Below are positions 25,976 to 37,734 of a DNA stretch of 64,000 bases, piece by piece. Location of the stretch: the NCBI RefSeq assembly GCF_024139115.2, contig NW_026942475.1:1-64000 (forward strand). The letters run 5' to 3'. This DNA comes from Armigeres subalbatus (lineage: Eukaryota; Arthropoda; Insecta; Diptera; Culicidae). The notes under the pieces were generated by a model. The model was not told the DNA's origin and did no database searches. It saw only the letters and a list, made by a program, of their open reading frames with translations. Position 1 is the first letter of the stretch. Every line of letters starts with the position of its first letter. A program made the translations under genes and the position numbers.

Positions 25976-27269
25976 TCCCTATATTATAAATTTTTTTATT
26001 AGTGATTTTTTTCAAATAATTATAAAGTTCATCACTGAATATCCCTATAGATTCCTAAGAGTTTTTGGGAACTTCCGTAGCTCTGGAGGTACTGGAAATT
26101 CTTAAGATATATTAACCTTAGCGAAGCATCTGAACTGAACTCTTACAACAACAAAATTATCAGAGAATTACAAAGTTAATATGTAATCGTAGATATGCAA
26201 ATAAAACCTCCTACTGTTGTTTCCTTTGAGTAGCATTCCTGTAGAAATTCCAGTTTTGCTTTCAGAATCATCAAATTGGTTTACATTCCAATATTAACAG
26301 GTATTAACAGGTTTCAGTATAAATTAGAAAAAAAAATCCAGCTTACTTTTTTTACAGAATCTCTAAAGATTTTTTTTTCAAAATCCTGGGCAACTTTAAT
26401 GAATCTTCAAAGGAAATTCTTCTAAATTTCCAATGGAATTTTTTTTCGTTTTCCAAAAGAAATTCTTGGACATTTTCAGCAGTTTTTTTTTAAATTTCCA
26501 AAACAAATTATTTGGAATATGCCAAAATATTTCCGATGGAAATTCCTAAGATTTTCCAGTAGAAAATCGAAAAAAGTTCATCTGAAACAACAATAATGAA
26601 TTTCGCGAGGAAATTCCGATGTTTTTACAAGTGAAAATAACGAAAAAATTGTACTTTTGAAGGAATTCTTTAAAAAATTAAATCAAAATTTTAAAGATTT
26701 TCTGATGTGAAAATTCCTTAAAATTTCTAAATCATTTTCTGTGCATCTTTGCATGGTAAAGATTTAAAGCAATGTTTTGCTGAATCTACAAAGAAATCAA
26801 AATGACTTTCCGAAGAAGAATGAATTCCCGATGAAATTATGGAAGAATTTATGGTACAAATTTAAAAAAAACAAGAATCTCGAGAATTCTAAAGATTTAT
26901 TTTTTGAAAATCCAAAGAATTTTTTGAAGATAATCCATAGACTCTTCCGTGGAAATTCTAAATAATGCCTCGAATAAAAAAATACTTGGAAAATTTTAAA
27001 AAATGTGATAGAATTCACAAAGAGCGTAAAAAAGTATTCCGAAAAAACTTCATTTCAAAATTCCAAATTTGAAAAAAAAATCCAGAAACAAAGAATCAAC
27101 GGAAATATCAAAGTGTTTCATGTGGTATTGGCTGTTTAATATCTTTCGGAAATTCAGAAGAGTTTTTATTGAAAAATTTAGAAGTCTTCTTCTTCTTCTA
27201 TGGCTCCATATTTCAACTGGAAGTTGGTCTGCTTTTCAACTTAGTATATTCTATTAGCATTTCCTTTGT
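25976..27269. repeat. Degenerate A/T-rich repeat with AAATTCC-type words
   Basis: Words such as AAATTCC, GAATTTTT and GATTTTCC recur at irregular intervals on both strands; frames are short. The same texture resumes at 27,470-27,584 and 28,126-28,450, so the SINE and MITE copy D inserted into it. No gene seen. Confidence 0.55.
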
Positions 27270-27289
27270 TATAAATTGAAAGCTTTTAT

Positions 27290-27466
27290 ATGCCAGCCAT
27301 TGCACGATTATATATCTTGTGTAGCTAGTACGATAGATACACTATACCTAGGATGTCGAGAATGTTTCCCACCCGAACACATCCTAGACAGGAACGAGAA
27401 TCGAACTCGTCATCTCCGGGTTAGCAACCCTACGCCTTTGCTCGCGAAGCTAACTGGAGACTAAAC
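27290..27466 (-). repeat. tRNA-related SINE
   Basis: On the minus strand the head has AGCTTCGCGAGCAAAGGCGT and GAGTTCGATTCT as A- and B-box-like elements, followed by a unique body. The A-box text resembles that of the SINE at 37,440. No clear tail or duplication was fixed. Confidence 0.6.
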
Positions 27467-27586
27467 ATTTTCAAGTGCACTCCTCAAAATGTTCGAAAAA
27501 CTTCTTTTGGAAATAAAGAAGAATTTCTGGTGAAGATTCGAAAGAACTTGTCGTAGAAAATTTCATTAGAATGTAAAAAGAATATA

Positions 27587-28123
27587 GGGAGTGAGAGCTA
27601 GTAATGGACCCCGTGCGTATAATGGACCCCCTGAACAAAAACCGAGAGTTTACGCTTGAATCTACAATTTCCCGCAAACTTCCATAGGATAAAGTTGCTT
27701 CACTTATCAGGGTAGTAGTTCCATCCAATTGTTCTGCACTGGGAGACTGGAATTTAGTTATATTAACTAATTTATGAATGTAAACGCGCTAGAGGGTCCA
27801 TTACTAGCACAGAAGGGGGGGTCCATAATAGGCAACAGGAACATGTGGAAATGGGGACCATAATACGTATGTAAACAAACTCGATGTTGCGTATTATGGA
27901 CCCAGGGGTAACCATAATAGGCATCCTGGCTACATACTTTTAAAATACATATTTTAGTAGTAAAAATGAATGTTTTACCATGTGTTATGTACGAAACGCG
28001 ATGCTGCTACCTGTTGATTGTCATCTAGTGCTGCAGAATGGCAATTTGTCATGAGTCTTACTCTAGCGAAGCGATTGAAGTAAGTTTCCGTCGTTAAGGG
28101 GTCCATTACTAGCACTCACTCCC
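27587..28123 (-). mobile_element. TA-MITE 'GGGAGTGAG' family, copy D (complete, inverted)
   Basis: Ends GGGAGTGAGAGCTAGTAATG and CATTACTAGCACTCACTCCC, TA on both sides (27,585-27,586 and 28,124-28,125). 537 bp, shorter than B and E because one internal segment is lost. Confidence 0.88.
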
Positions 28124-28450
28124 TATATGAAAATTTGAACATTTTTTTTTTCACCGAAAATTATATGTATTTCCCACGAGACTGTTTTGAATATTCAGAC
28201 AGAATTCACATGGAATTTTTTTCGGAGTTTTAAGGAAATTTTTTCGCAATTTACACATTTTATTAACAATTTGTAGCAAAATTTCCAAGCAAAATTGTTC
28301 AGAGAGAACTGTTCAAAAATCATTCTGAATGCCAGCACTTTATCAGGATTATATTAAGTAATGTCAAAGTTTTTACAGCAAATTTCTTTACTGGATTTTT
28401 CCTGAATATCCACAAGAAATTCTTTTGAAGTTTTTTTCTTGGATTATTGT

Positions 28451-28874
28451 AAAAACATGAATATTTTTCGAATTTGTAGCTGCAGTCCGCTGATGCAAAA
28501 GTGTCGGTGGCGTGATGCCAAAAACCATCTGCGGCGGGGGCGTGGCGCGGCGGATTTTTTTTTATATTTTCCCATTTTTCCTTTCCAAATTTTTGTTGTG
28601 GAAATTGAGACTGAATCGCAACCTGTTTTTTCGTTTACTTTTTAATGGAAAAAGGATCTAAGGCTAAGATGGTCAAATAGCGCAGATATGCATCGGCGTT
28701 ACGACCGACGCTGCGTTACCGGTTTTTTCTCGATGCACACCTGCGTCTTTTTAACGCTGAGTTGAAAAGACGCTACGTGAGCATCGGCCCTAAAATGCGC
28801 TTTGCGTTTAATGATTAAATCATTAAATTTTAATGATTTGTATTTTTTACACCGCTATTGTTATTCACCAAAAG
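28451..28874. other. Noncoding
   Basis: No supported gene; no recognised repeat. Confidence 0.45.
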
Positions 28875-28998
28875 TTTTTCGTGTAAAAAAACCACGTGGT
28901 TGGAGAGCAACACCCCCCTCCCCCCATGTGGCTTATCGTGGTCATTTTCCAAACCCCCCCCTCCCCCCATATATGACCACGTGGTTTCTGGACGGCCC
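28875..28998. repeat. CCACGTGG-ended repeat with C-rich core
   Basis: AAACCACGTGGTTGG on the left and GACCACGTGGTTTCTGG on the right enclose two C-rich tracts. Related to 25,402-25,488. Confidence 0.6.
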
Positions 28999-29023
28999 CG
29001 TACGCTGAGTGTATAGTTGGACC

Positions 29024-29264
29024 ATATCGGCACCAACATTTCAAAAGGGCGAAACTGCTTTTGTAAACAAGAGCTTCCCACGTCGCTGGTGGGCTAATTT
29101 TAGCCAACCCACGCAATTTAACACCACTGATGGAAGCACCGATTCCTCTTCTTTCATTCAATGGCGCTGGATTGCGTGGGTGGACACAAATAAGCCCGCC
29201 AGCGACGTGAGAAGCTCTTGTTTACAAAAGCAGTTTCGCCCTTTTGAAATGTTGATGCCGATAT
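29024..29264. mobile_element. Foldback element, about 241 bp
   Basis: The arms are nearly self-complementary over about 100 bp: ATATCGGCACCAACATTTC at the left and GAAATGTTGATGCCGATAT at the right, continuing through AACAAGAGCTTC and GAAGCTCTTGTT. Non-coding. No unambiguous target duplication. Confidence 0.8.
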
Positions 29265-30294
29265 TTGTTATTTTGTCCTAGTGTCATTTTTCTACAAGTT
29301 CTACTACTACAAGTATACTGCATATTATTGTGAATCTGCCTAATCATTTTAGTATCATCATGAAACGCTTCAAATATAACACCTTCCTGAGCACACGTAA
29401 GCATATAATTGAAATTTCTTCTTTACTGATATATACTTATATTCTCTATTTCAAACCAATCACATAATTGCATCACTAATGCAATATAATGAAAAGTATT
29501 TACAGCTTGCCAATTACATACAGTGCCTGACTTCGTTCATAGTCAACTTCTACCTTAAACTTGTGTATACGTATAGAGTGAAACAGAAATCAATAGCATC
29601 GATAGAGAAGCTAATTGACTTCAAAACGGAAATAATAATTATTCATCAAGTCTTGCACTGGTGCACACCTATGGGTTTCAATTCAATAAAACAGAGCAAA
29701 AATATGCGAGAAAGCGCCTACTTATCCAACCAGCAAAAACATCTGTGCTGGATGGAAAGTGAACTTTCTTTTGACCGACACATTGAATTCCGTTATCGTG
29801 AAACCAACCAAACCTGTTCTTCGTAACGTTTTTGCATATTTTATGGTATCGTTAGCCCAAAATTAATCACGTAAGTTTTTTCATATTTCCATATTTCATT
29901 TAAAAAATGGAAAAGTTGAAAGAAAATGTATGTGTGCATATAAATATGATATAACGAAAAATACCTTGATTATCAAGCATAAATAAAAAAAGAAAGTGTT
30001 ACACGAAGAAGCCAGTTTCAAGGCCTTTTGATGATGTGGGTATGGCTGGTTGAAATAAATCTTAAGCAGACATAACAAAAAGGAAAGTTGAAACAGGTTT
30101 CACCATTCGCTTTGGTGTAGTTCATTGCACCCTCTGCGTCTATTCATTCGTTAGGATGGATATTCCAATTATAGCTGTATTAAGGAATTTGATTCATTCA
30201 AATTAGTGATTTGATGGCGTTGTTGAAATAAAGGCTACGAGATGAGCCGACCTAGGGCCGAAAATCTCGTTAATAAAAACAAATAATCTCCTTT
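29265..30294. other. Noncoding
   Basis: A 115-codon frame at 29,479-29,826 has no recognisable motif or codon bias and is not called. Confidence 0.45.
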
Positions 30295-30546
30295 TCTATA
30301 TAATAAAAATGAAATGGTCTGTGTTCGTATCCGCATAACTCGAAATCGGCTGGATGGATTTTCTCCATTCCTTCAGCAAATATGTCTGTTATCGTTTCCG
30401 ACGGGTTTATATGATATTTTCTCATGCGAAAATCACGAGTAAATCCTGAAAACCTAAAATCAAGAATCGTATCGAAACTTCGCATAGTCAGTTCAGAACG
30501 GGCATTTTCGCATACTAGGCGGGACAACGTCTGCTGGGTCGACTAG
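30295..30546 (+). mobile_element. Helitron-like non-autonomous element
   Basis: Starts TCTATATAATAAAAATG, continues with ACTCGAAATCGGCTGGATGG, and ends GGGACAACGTCTGCTGGGTC then CTAG followed by T. TC starts, CTRR-T ends and this internal text are typical of insect Helitrons. No terminal hairpin is obvious and the left flanking base is T rather than A, so the call is moderate. Confidence 0.55.
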
Positions 30547-30547
30547 T

Positions 30548-31194
30548 AATAAACTGGGTGATGCGGATAGAATCGATTTGGTTGTCAAACTGAAGCCAAA
30601 ATTTTCTATTGTGCCGGAGCCAAACATTGAAGATTGTGGTTATGTTCGTTCCTGATTTAATATTGAGAAGTATTGTTATGATTTGAGAAAAAAATAAAAA
30701 TTAACTTATTTTGAGTTTAGTATTCTTTGTAAAAAATATTTTCACATTATATTTCTAGTGCCAAATTAGTAGGAATGCAACTAAAAAGCAATCGTTACTA
30801 AATTTCACAAGATTCAGCAACTGATTGGAGCAGGAATGTATGCAAATCCTCGTGAAGTCATGTAGAGTCTCGCGCATGTTTGCGCCCTCGTGCATCATGG
30901 AAAGAGAAATTGGAAGATCGGGAAATGTTTGACAGCCAAGTAACTGCAAAACAATTTTGTTTATGCGAGTGATTGCGGTGTATCGTTTGGCGCCGTACTT
31001 TTCGACAGTGATTGGCCGCGTGAAGTTTTGTGCAAGTTCCCATTTGGGAAAATAACAACAGCCACGCAGTGTATTACATTCCGAAAATCGGACAATTATA
31101 CTCAATTAAGTTAAAAACTGGAATAGGGGACTAGTGAAGTATCGTATCGAAGTACATACCTGTCAAGGTACAATTAAGTGGTGGAATTAAATGG
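30548..31194. other. Noncoding
   Basis: A 116-codon minus-strand frame at 30,755-31,105 has no recognisable domain and is left uncalled. Confidence 0.45.
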
Positions 31195-32145
31195 GATTTG
31201 TATTTGTATTTATTTCCTTTCATCCAACTGGCCAGACATGGCCTTATTGAATACTTATAGATAAAATAAGAATAATCATTACAATTAAATTTCATTAGGT
31301 ACAGCACAATCATCGAATAACTACAGTTTTATACATTATTTGCATCGTGATAACAATAATAAAATAGAATAACCCACGCAACATACAATATAATAGTTCA
31401 CACAACATAATTGACGTTAATCGATTATTCATTCGCAAAAATACACACAAGACTAAAAATACATTAATGTGGCTTCCAAGTTTCATTATTATTAGTAACA
31501 AACTCCCGGATCCTTATCGATTTCGGCCAAGTTGATATCTTTAGTGCTAACAGTTTATGCTGCATACTGAGGACGACCTTAAAGGAGATATAGTCCAATG
31601 CTTCCGTATTCTTCCACTTTGGTACAAGCTTTACCACATCGAAATTCGTTAAAGGCGTACCAAGGCAATGTGACACCATCAGTCGAACATCCTTTTCGCT
31701 TGCATTTTTATCAATATTAGATAAAAATAACGAAAATGTCTCAATCTCATTCGCGGCATGTTCTGATAAGTAAGCGATCTCGTTTGTGCCTCCGCAGACA
31801 ATGAGGAACAGCAACTGGCTTTCCTATGACTTTTGCGAGTGTATCGACGACTTCAGCTACCGTACGCTTTAGATCATTAATTTGATCCTCCACTGAACGG
31901 TATGTTTCGGTGCTTGTGGCAGCATCTATTGACTGGAATGGTTTGGTGGTAGTGGCAGCATAGGAATTTGTTCTTTTTCTCATCTTGCAAAATAATGACA
32001 TGCATGTCATTCGGTCAAATCGGTTTCTGTTACCCCAACACAGTCAGCGTGAAACCATTTGGCACACCTTCCTTCGCACACTGTATGTAGATCAGTAACG
32101 TTGATAGCAAGAGAGCATTTCTCGCAATAATTCATTGTCATGTCT
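31195..32145 (-). mobile_element. LINE remnant: ORF1 followed directly by a 3' tail, no ORF2
   Basis: Minus-strand order: PHD-like finger, ORF1 body ending at 31,464, about 270 bp of AT-rich sequence, then AATAAATACAAATACAAATC ending near 31,195, which looks like a LINE 3' tail. No endonuclease or RT lies between. This could be an ORF1-only derivative or an internal deletion. Confidence 0.65.
31464..32141 (-). pseudogene. LINE ORF1 protein with PHD-like zinc finger, frameshifted
   Basis: From MNYCEKCSLAIN a finger CEKC ... VCEGRCAKWFHADCVG is seen (C4-H-C type). A frameshift near 32,005 leads to SVEDQINDLKRTVAEVVDTL, a short coiled coil. A second frameshift near 31,800 leads to SEKDVRLMVSHCLGTP, FKVVLSMQHKLLAL and TWPKSIRIREFV-stop. 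A PHD finger, coiled coil and 'WP-G--REFV' ending are typical of ORF1 in CR1-like mosquito LINEs. The subfamily cannot be fixed by eye. Confidence 0.65.
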
Positions 32146-33236
32146 AATTGTGAAGAATGGCCGACAGTATAATAATCCGGTTATCGATAATATTTTGGGG
32201 AGATTCCGAGCAAACACGTGAAATATAGTTCTCAAATCAATGCACTGGTGATAACGACAAGCACTGTAGTTTTGAATTTTAGGTATTACAATTTTTTAAC
32301 ACTTCAACACGTAACAAATTTGCGTTAACGGGAGGCGATAAACAGTGCAGCGACACTTCTTAAGCAGTGTACAAACTCGTCTTATGACAAGTGAAGGCAT
32401 TCCACTAAAAAGCTCAAAATAATTTTCTTAATAATAATAAAGATAAAAAAAATACAACATGGTTGATTTCCTGGCAACCTGCACCACAGCCTCAACGATT
32501 GCTGTCTGCAAGCCCTATTTGAAAGGAATGCGCATTAATTGAGAAGTGATTGAACATAAGCTGACACATTACCTTAATAAAGTCCCGGCTAAGGTCCGAC
32601 CCTTGAACCACTCAAAATAATTTTCACTTAGAAGCTACTTGAAAACATATACAGATATTTTCCATGTAGTTTCGTGTGTAAAAGTTAAATGATTTATTAG
32701 TGATGGCACTCATTATTCTCAATTCACTAGAAAATAAAATAAAATTTAAGTGAATTTTTGTTTGACCATCCTATAGGATATATATGTATACTTAAATTTT
32801 AAGTGAAACTTTCATCATTTTTTTTCTATAGTATCCCTATTAGTGATGTGTATCCCGTCCACTAGATGCGGACGAGGGCAAAAATAGGAGTATAAAACTA
32901 TTTCATACTCAAACATTTTGCTTCGCAAATCGTTCTCATAATGCTTTTGCAAAATGTTTCATTAGCGATAGTTGATAAACATACATTTCGCTCTGAGAAC
33001 CCCACTCGTATATTTTTCATACATTCATTTTGAGTAGAATTCACTAGAAGAGTATATAGATATTATTTTTAATGTTTTCTAATGAATTCCACTACATTTC
33101 TTATTAAGATGCACTTGTGATTTGAATAAGTTTTATTTGATTCCAGTAAGGCCGATGAAAGTTTCGATTTTTTAAGTCTACATGACTTTTTATAGTGAAA
33201 TTAAAGTGACAAATATTTTGAGTGGAGGAATCTCAA
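32146..33236. other. Noncoding AT-rich sequence
   Basis: No supported gene. Short words such as CACTAGAA and AAATTTTAAGTGAA recur in both orientations near 32,700-33,060. Confidence 0.45.
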
Positions 33237-33586
33237 GCAGACCCCACACGACGGAAAAAGTTTGACATACTCTTGATTATTGAAGAAAAAGATTGATGAT
33301 GTGAGTGCGAACCCAAAATATTGAAGTAAATATTGAGGGAAATCAGAAAAGTTTGATATTCCTTCCAATATTTCCCCTCATCTCCCCCCGCAGTTTGCCC
33401 ACAGGAGTCGATGACGGTTGAGTGTGTGCGTGTTTTGTGCGTTATACCGCTATTTGATTTGTATTAGTTCAAGAAAAAATTGAGTTTTTCTTCAGCTACG
33501 GCTAATCAGTGAAAATATTGAAGAAAAGTTTGATGACAAGTTTGACGAAAAAAGTATTGTCAATATATGCCTCGTGTGGGGTCTGC
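33237..33586. mobile_element. MITE with GCAGACCCCACACGA termini, 350 bp
   Basis: The left end GCAGACCCCACACGACGG and the right end CTCGTGTGGGGTCTGC are inverted repeats. No coding frame. The right end is repeated inverted immediately downstream, so a clean target duplication cannot be read. Confidence 0.7.
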
Positions 33587-33690
33587 TTCATAAGAAAGAA
33601 CGAAAATTTCATTCTTTCTTATGAAGCAGACCCCACACGAGGCATATATTGACAATACTTTTTTCGTCAAACTTTTCATCAAACTTTTCT
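33523..33690. repeat. Near-perfect 84-bp-arm hairpin
   Basis: 33,523-33,604 and 33,607-33,690 are almost exact reverse complements with practically no loop. The left arm is the MITE right end plus TTCATAAGAAAGAA; the right arm repeats both inverted. Confidence 0.9.
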
Positions 33691-34217
33691 TTTACATTTA
33701 ATGTAACCACCTACCCAAATATCCTTCATTTCATTTTTTCTAACTGAACAAGGCCTGACGAGCAATGGAGAAAATTTCGTTGAAGTCGCTTTGACGCTCA
33801 TAAATATCGCCTTCCATAGCGCCCACCTTGGCAAGTGAGTCTGCTCTCGTAAGTCCCGGAATCGAGCAATGTAAAACAACTCATACCAAAGTGATAGTGT
33901 AAAAGCGATTCGATAGAGCAGTTAAAAAAAATAAAATGAATTTCACGCAGGAAATACGGTGAGTGCTCATTGAACGAATAGCCTCTATGGGAACATCCAT
34001 AAATTAGGTAACGCTTAGAAGCGGGAGGGGGGATTGCCTGAAGCGTGATAAAAATTTTGACCTGTCGGTTAGAAACCATTTGTCGCAACTGACATGGCAG
34101 TACTTGCTTGAAAAAATTGGTGGTATGCACTCCAATCGGTGCGGATCTGGTTTTCCAAGGATCTCTTTTCTCATGGTGATTTCATGACCGACAGAATCGT
34201 TGTGCGATAGAGCTTTA
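33691..34217. other. Noncoding with one ATCCATAAATTAGGTAACGC motif
   Basis: The motif near 34,001-34,020 resembles ends of insect DNA-transposon repeats (CCATAAATTACGTAACGC type). A single occurrence, so no element is called. Confidence 0.35.
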
Positions 34218-34850
34218 TCAGATCTTCCGGATGGGCTCCCCAACGGAATCTGTGTGCATGAAGTTGTTTCGTTGTTGGCATTTATGATACAGATATCTAA
34301 TGTGCATTCCCCAGGTGCCTTTCGAGTCGAAGCAGAGCTCTAAATATTTATGCAAAATGCCTTGATTGATTTTCTTACCTCTAAAGTGAAGCTCAAGTTC
34401 GGGTATCTTATGCTTCCTAGGAAAGACAATCAGCTCAGTTTTCTGCGGAGAGAATTTGATACCTAGCCGCATAGCCCAAGTAGACAAATTGTCTAAAGTA
34501 TCCTGCAATGGTACTTTCAGATCGCCCGCCTCTGTTCCTGTAAACGAGACAACGGTGTCATCCGCAAGGTGTCGTAACGAGCAACTATTCATGAGACATC
34601 CGTCGATGTCTCTTCTGTAAAACTGATAAAGAAGGGGGCTTGAACATGAGCCCTGGGGGAGACCTATGTAGCTAATTCTTGAAGTGTTGTTGTAGTTGTA
34701 GTTGTAGAAATAATTGTTTAATATTGCTGAAAGCCCACACTTGTGGCGTTTGTTTGAAAAGACGTCAACGAAAACTGAGTCAAAGGCCCCTTTTATGTCC
34801 AAGAAAATTGAACCCATTTGTTCTTTTTGAAAATAGGCCTGTTGATTTGA
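34218..34850 (-). pseudogene. Non-LTR retrotransposon reverse transcriptase fragment
   Basis: Shows FLDIKGAFDSV (RT motif with first catalytic Asp), GLPQGSCSSPLLYQFY, LADDTVVSF (catalytic Asp pair) and KTELIVFPRKHK, ending IRYLYHKCQQRNNF. These are RT domains 3-7 of a Jockey/I-type LINE. The 5' side breaks off at 34,850 and the 3' side at 34,218; the segment between motif A and GLPQG is shortened to NYFYNYNYNN. The 'LPQGS' signature differs from the 'VPQGS' of the R1 elements here, so it is a separate lineage. Confidence 0.82.
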
Positions 34851-35353
34851 GGGTGATCACCACAATATTTGAGGACTATCTGGGCTACGAAATGTCAACA
34901 GGTGGGTACCTACTGCAAGGTACCTGGGAGACAACCTGTTGGCAGTATCCAAGCCCGGGTACACTCAGGCAAATGATCTATCGATTATCATAATGCTGCC
35001 TTTTGGAAATTTGCCACAAGTTATAAGAATGAAATTCTAAAGGATACATTATGAAAAAAAAAAAAATTCGTAGTCAATACAAACCATAACATTTTCTTAA
35101 GGCACTTTTATGAAATCAGAATGATGCATTATGAATGTTGTATGCTGGACATTAATCAATCCATAACTCCACCTTATGATTTGCAACAGTAGTATTGGCA
35201 GCCATAATCACGCCTTATGAAATTCTTAATTCCTATAAAGCATCTTAATTAATTCATAATGCAGGTTTATGGTTTCAATATTGCAAGTTTTCATATATCA
35301 ATCAGTTCATAATGTGACATTATAAATTTTCAAATTGAGTTTAATAAAAATTT

Positions 35354-36196
35354 GCAGCTGCGTTACCTGTACTGTGATTTTGCAGCACGCTTAAACGCCG
35401 GGCTCGAAGTGTGCTCCTCATGGGGTGCTTGATGTTCACAGCTTTGCTGGAGCAAATCAAACAAGCAGCACTGTGTCCCTCCAAATCCACAGCGTCGGCA
35501 GAGATTGCTTCTGTCTGTGATCTCATCCAGGTCTTTAACCCTTAGATTCACCTCCTTCGTGAGTGCCCTCACCTTGACCGTCTCGCCTAGGACTTCCTCT
35601 GCCAACTTCCTGTAGGCGGCGCCCTTTTGCGAGACGCCCCGCTTCAGCTCGAGGATCATCTCGCACATCCGGGTACATCTTATTTGACGTACGTCGGCGC
35701 CGAGTTCGCCGAGCTTGACGTCACTCCTCATCGCCTTCAAGACGTCCGATAACTTATCCTCGTCCTTTTTGATGACTAGGGCATCGCCCCTGAAGCGATT
35801 GGAGCCTACCCTAGACTTCTTGCTACCCTCATTCGCCTAGGCCTTCTTTTCGGCCCCTGACTACTTCGGTTTCCTCTTGTTCTTGACCAGGGTCCAGGAG
35901 GCGTCATCCCCCTCTATTTCCCTGGTCTGGTGCGGCTGAGAGCTCTTAGCCTGCCGTAACCCTTTGCCACCGTCTTTCCTGGGTGGACGGACCTTTCCAG
36001 GTCCTTCCTCCCCCGGTTTAGGAGGTACTTGGCCGGGGTTCCCAGCCCCACTACCCTTGTTCGGGGTAGTAATCCTCCGCGTTTTGGAGCGGCCCCCAGG
36101 GAGCTCATCCCCTGGAGACTGTCTCCCCCGTTTTTGTGTCTGCTCCGTTGGAGCAGTCACCCCCGACGTGCCCGCGAATACTTGAGCCTGTTGGGT
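35354..36196 (-). mobile_element. R1-clade family A fragment, copy A4 (ORF1 middle to end)
   Basis: Minus-strand Gag text from QVFAGTSGVTAPTEQTQKRG to AAKSQYR-stop with stops and a deletion that removes the first zinc knuckle (DEITDRSNLCRRCG). It continues only 14 bp beyond the Gag stop (CGCAGCTG) before unrelated sequence. Even these bases match the shared junction of A1-A3 and A5. No CA array beside it. Confidence 0.85.
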
Positions 36197-36279
36197 CAGG
36201 ATTTGCCTGTAGCTAACAATGTAACCGTGGTAGATCTTACCCCGTAACACACCACTTAAAGGTGTCTACCCAGCATTAC

Positions 36280-36363
36280 GGGTAAAATCATTCTGCAAAA
36301 TGGCATTCCACCAAAAGTCATTCTGAAAGAGTATAATCCATCAAATGTCATACCACAAGAGTT
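36280..36363. repeat. Degenerate CATTCCACCAAAAGTCATT repeat, left part
   Basis: Roughly 17-bp units (CATTCCACCAAAAGT, CATTCTG, ATAATCCATCAAATGT) continue after the SINE at 36,659-36,730 (CATGCCACAAAATGT, AAATCAGCCAAATGT). The SINE split this block. Confidence 0.6.
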
Positions 36364-36658
36364 CTTCTTCTTATTGGCATTACATCCCTACACTGGGACA
36401 GAGCCGTCTCGCAGATTAGTGTACATTTAGCACTTCCACAGTTATTAAACTGTGGCAACTCCGAGGTTTCTAAGCCAGGTTACCATTTTTGCATTCGTAT
36501 ATCATGAGGCTAACACGATGATACTTTTATGCCCACGGAAGTCGAGACAATTTCCAATCCGAAAATTGCCTAGACCGGCACCGGGAATCGAACCCAGCCA
36601 CCCTCAGCATGGTCTTGCTTTGTAGCCGCGCGTCTTACCGCACGGCTAAGGAGGGCCC
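36364..36658 (-). mobile_element. Feilai-type tRNA-related SINE, 295 bp, 11-bp TSD
   Basis: On the minus strand: head TTAGCCGTGCGGTAAGACGC with B box GGGTTCGATTCCC, body GCATAAAAGTATCATCGTG, and a short AAG-triplet tail. CCACAAGAGTT flanks both sides (36,353-36,363 and 36,659-36,669), as expected for LINE-driven insertion. Relatives: 55,247-55,491, 57,465-57,600, 61,978-62,265. Confidence 0.9.
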
Positions 36659-36730
36659 CCACAAGAGTTACATGCCACAAAATGTTAATCCGTGAAAACG
36701 AAATCAGCCAAATGTTTTTCGGTGAATGTT

Positions 36731-37212
36731 TTTTTTTTCCTTTTTATTGAAGAGACTTTAAGCCCCGAGCTGGTTCGCCTCTTGAGTGAAATGTTACTCG
36801 ATACTCTTTGCTTAACCTTCCGTGACTCCCCCCGATGTAAAAAGTACAACATCTTTGAAAAAGGAAGCTTGTCGTTTACAAGAGCGGCAGGACTCCGTAA
36901 GAGATCCAGGACCATGAGAGTCCCGGAAGGTTAAGAAGGGATTATTCTGGTTAAAGTCGCCTACATCAAAATAAGAGATCACAGTCATCTTTATTACGGA
37001 CAAACACCTGCTCTCCAAAAGGGAAACTGCCTTTGCCTCATTTCGAGCAAACGACTATTTCTGAAAAAAAACTACCTTGGAAACACTTTACTCTGATATC
37101 TTTTCAATTTACCAACACATTTTGGAGGATCAAGAACAAGAAGACACTCTATAACGTATCTTTGAACGCTGCTCTGTTCGGACGCATACAATCGATCGTA
37201 AAGTTGTTTTTG
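36731..37212. repeat. Unknown repeat, left copy
   Basis: From about 37,050 on, the text (AAAAAACTACCTTGGAAACAC, GATATCTTT) is a diverged copy of 38,535-38,667. No gene. Confidence 0.5.
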
Positions 37213-37425
37213 CAAGAGATACTTTCTTTTCGGGGAATTGTTTCATTCGGGGAAATGTAACATTCAGGAAAGATTGTACGACAATTCCCCGAATAACAAT
37301 TCCCCGAATGCAATTTCCCCGAATGCAATTTCCCCGAATAACAATTCCCCGAATGTAACAATTCCCCGAATGTAACAAATCCCCGAATGTAACAATTCCC
37401 CGAATGTAACATTTCCCCGAATGCA
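37213..37425. repeat. ATTCGGGGAA repeat block 1
   Basis: GGGGAATTGTTTCATTCGGG units in one orientation, then about nine units in the opposite orientation (ATTCCCCGAATGTAACA) after GATTGTACGACA. A second block lies at 38,668-38,890. Confidence 0.9.
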
Positions 37426-37439
37426 TCACCCTTCTTTTT

Positions 37440-37632
37440 GAGTGCGGCACAAGGTGATAAGAAATGCGAGCAAAGGCGTATGATTGCCGATTCGGAGGTT
37501 GCGAGTTCGATTCTATGGTCAGCCTAAGATCCCTTAGGGTGAGATGCATTTTCGGCTCCTTGTGCACAGTGTATCCATTGTACTTGCTACACAAGACAAT
37601 CATGCAACTGGCAGGTACGGGGAAGCTTTCAA
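37440..37632 (+). repeat. tRNA-related SINE, second family
   Basis: Head with GCGAGCAAAGGCGTATG and B box GCGAGTTCGATTCT, body ATTGTACTTGCTACACAAGA and ATCATGCAACTGGCAGGTAC, ending AATAACTGTGTAAATAAT. No tail repeat. Confidence 0.65.
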
Positions 37633-37734
37633 TAACTGTGTAAATAATAATAGAAAACTAAGTTGGAAAACAGCCCAAGTTTCAGATATAATGTAGAACA
37701 ATTGAAGGTGAAGACAATGTGCTGAAAGAAGGCA

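Noticed and set aside
29479..29826. 115-codon plus-strand frame
   Set aside because: AT-rich, no motif, no splice or promoter context.
30755..31105. 116-codon minus-strand frame
   Set aside because: No recognisable domain, no codon pattern, no relation to neighbours.
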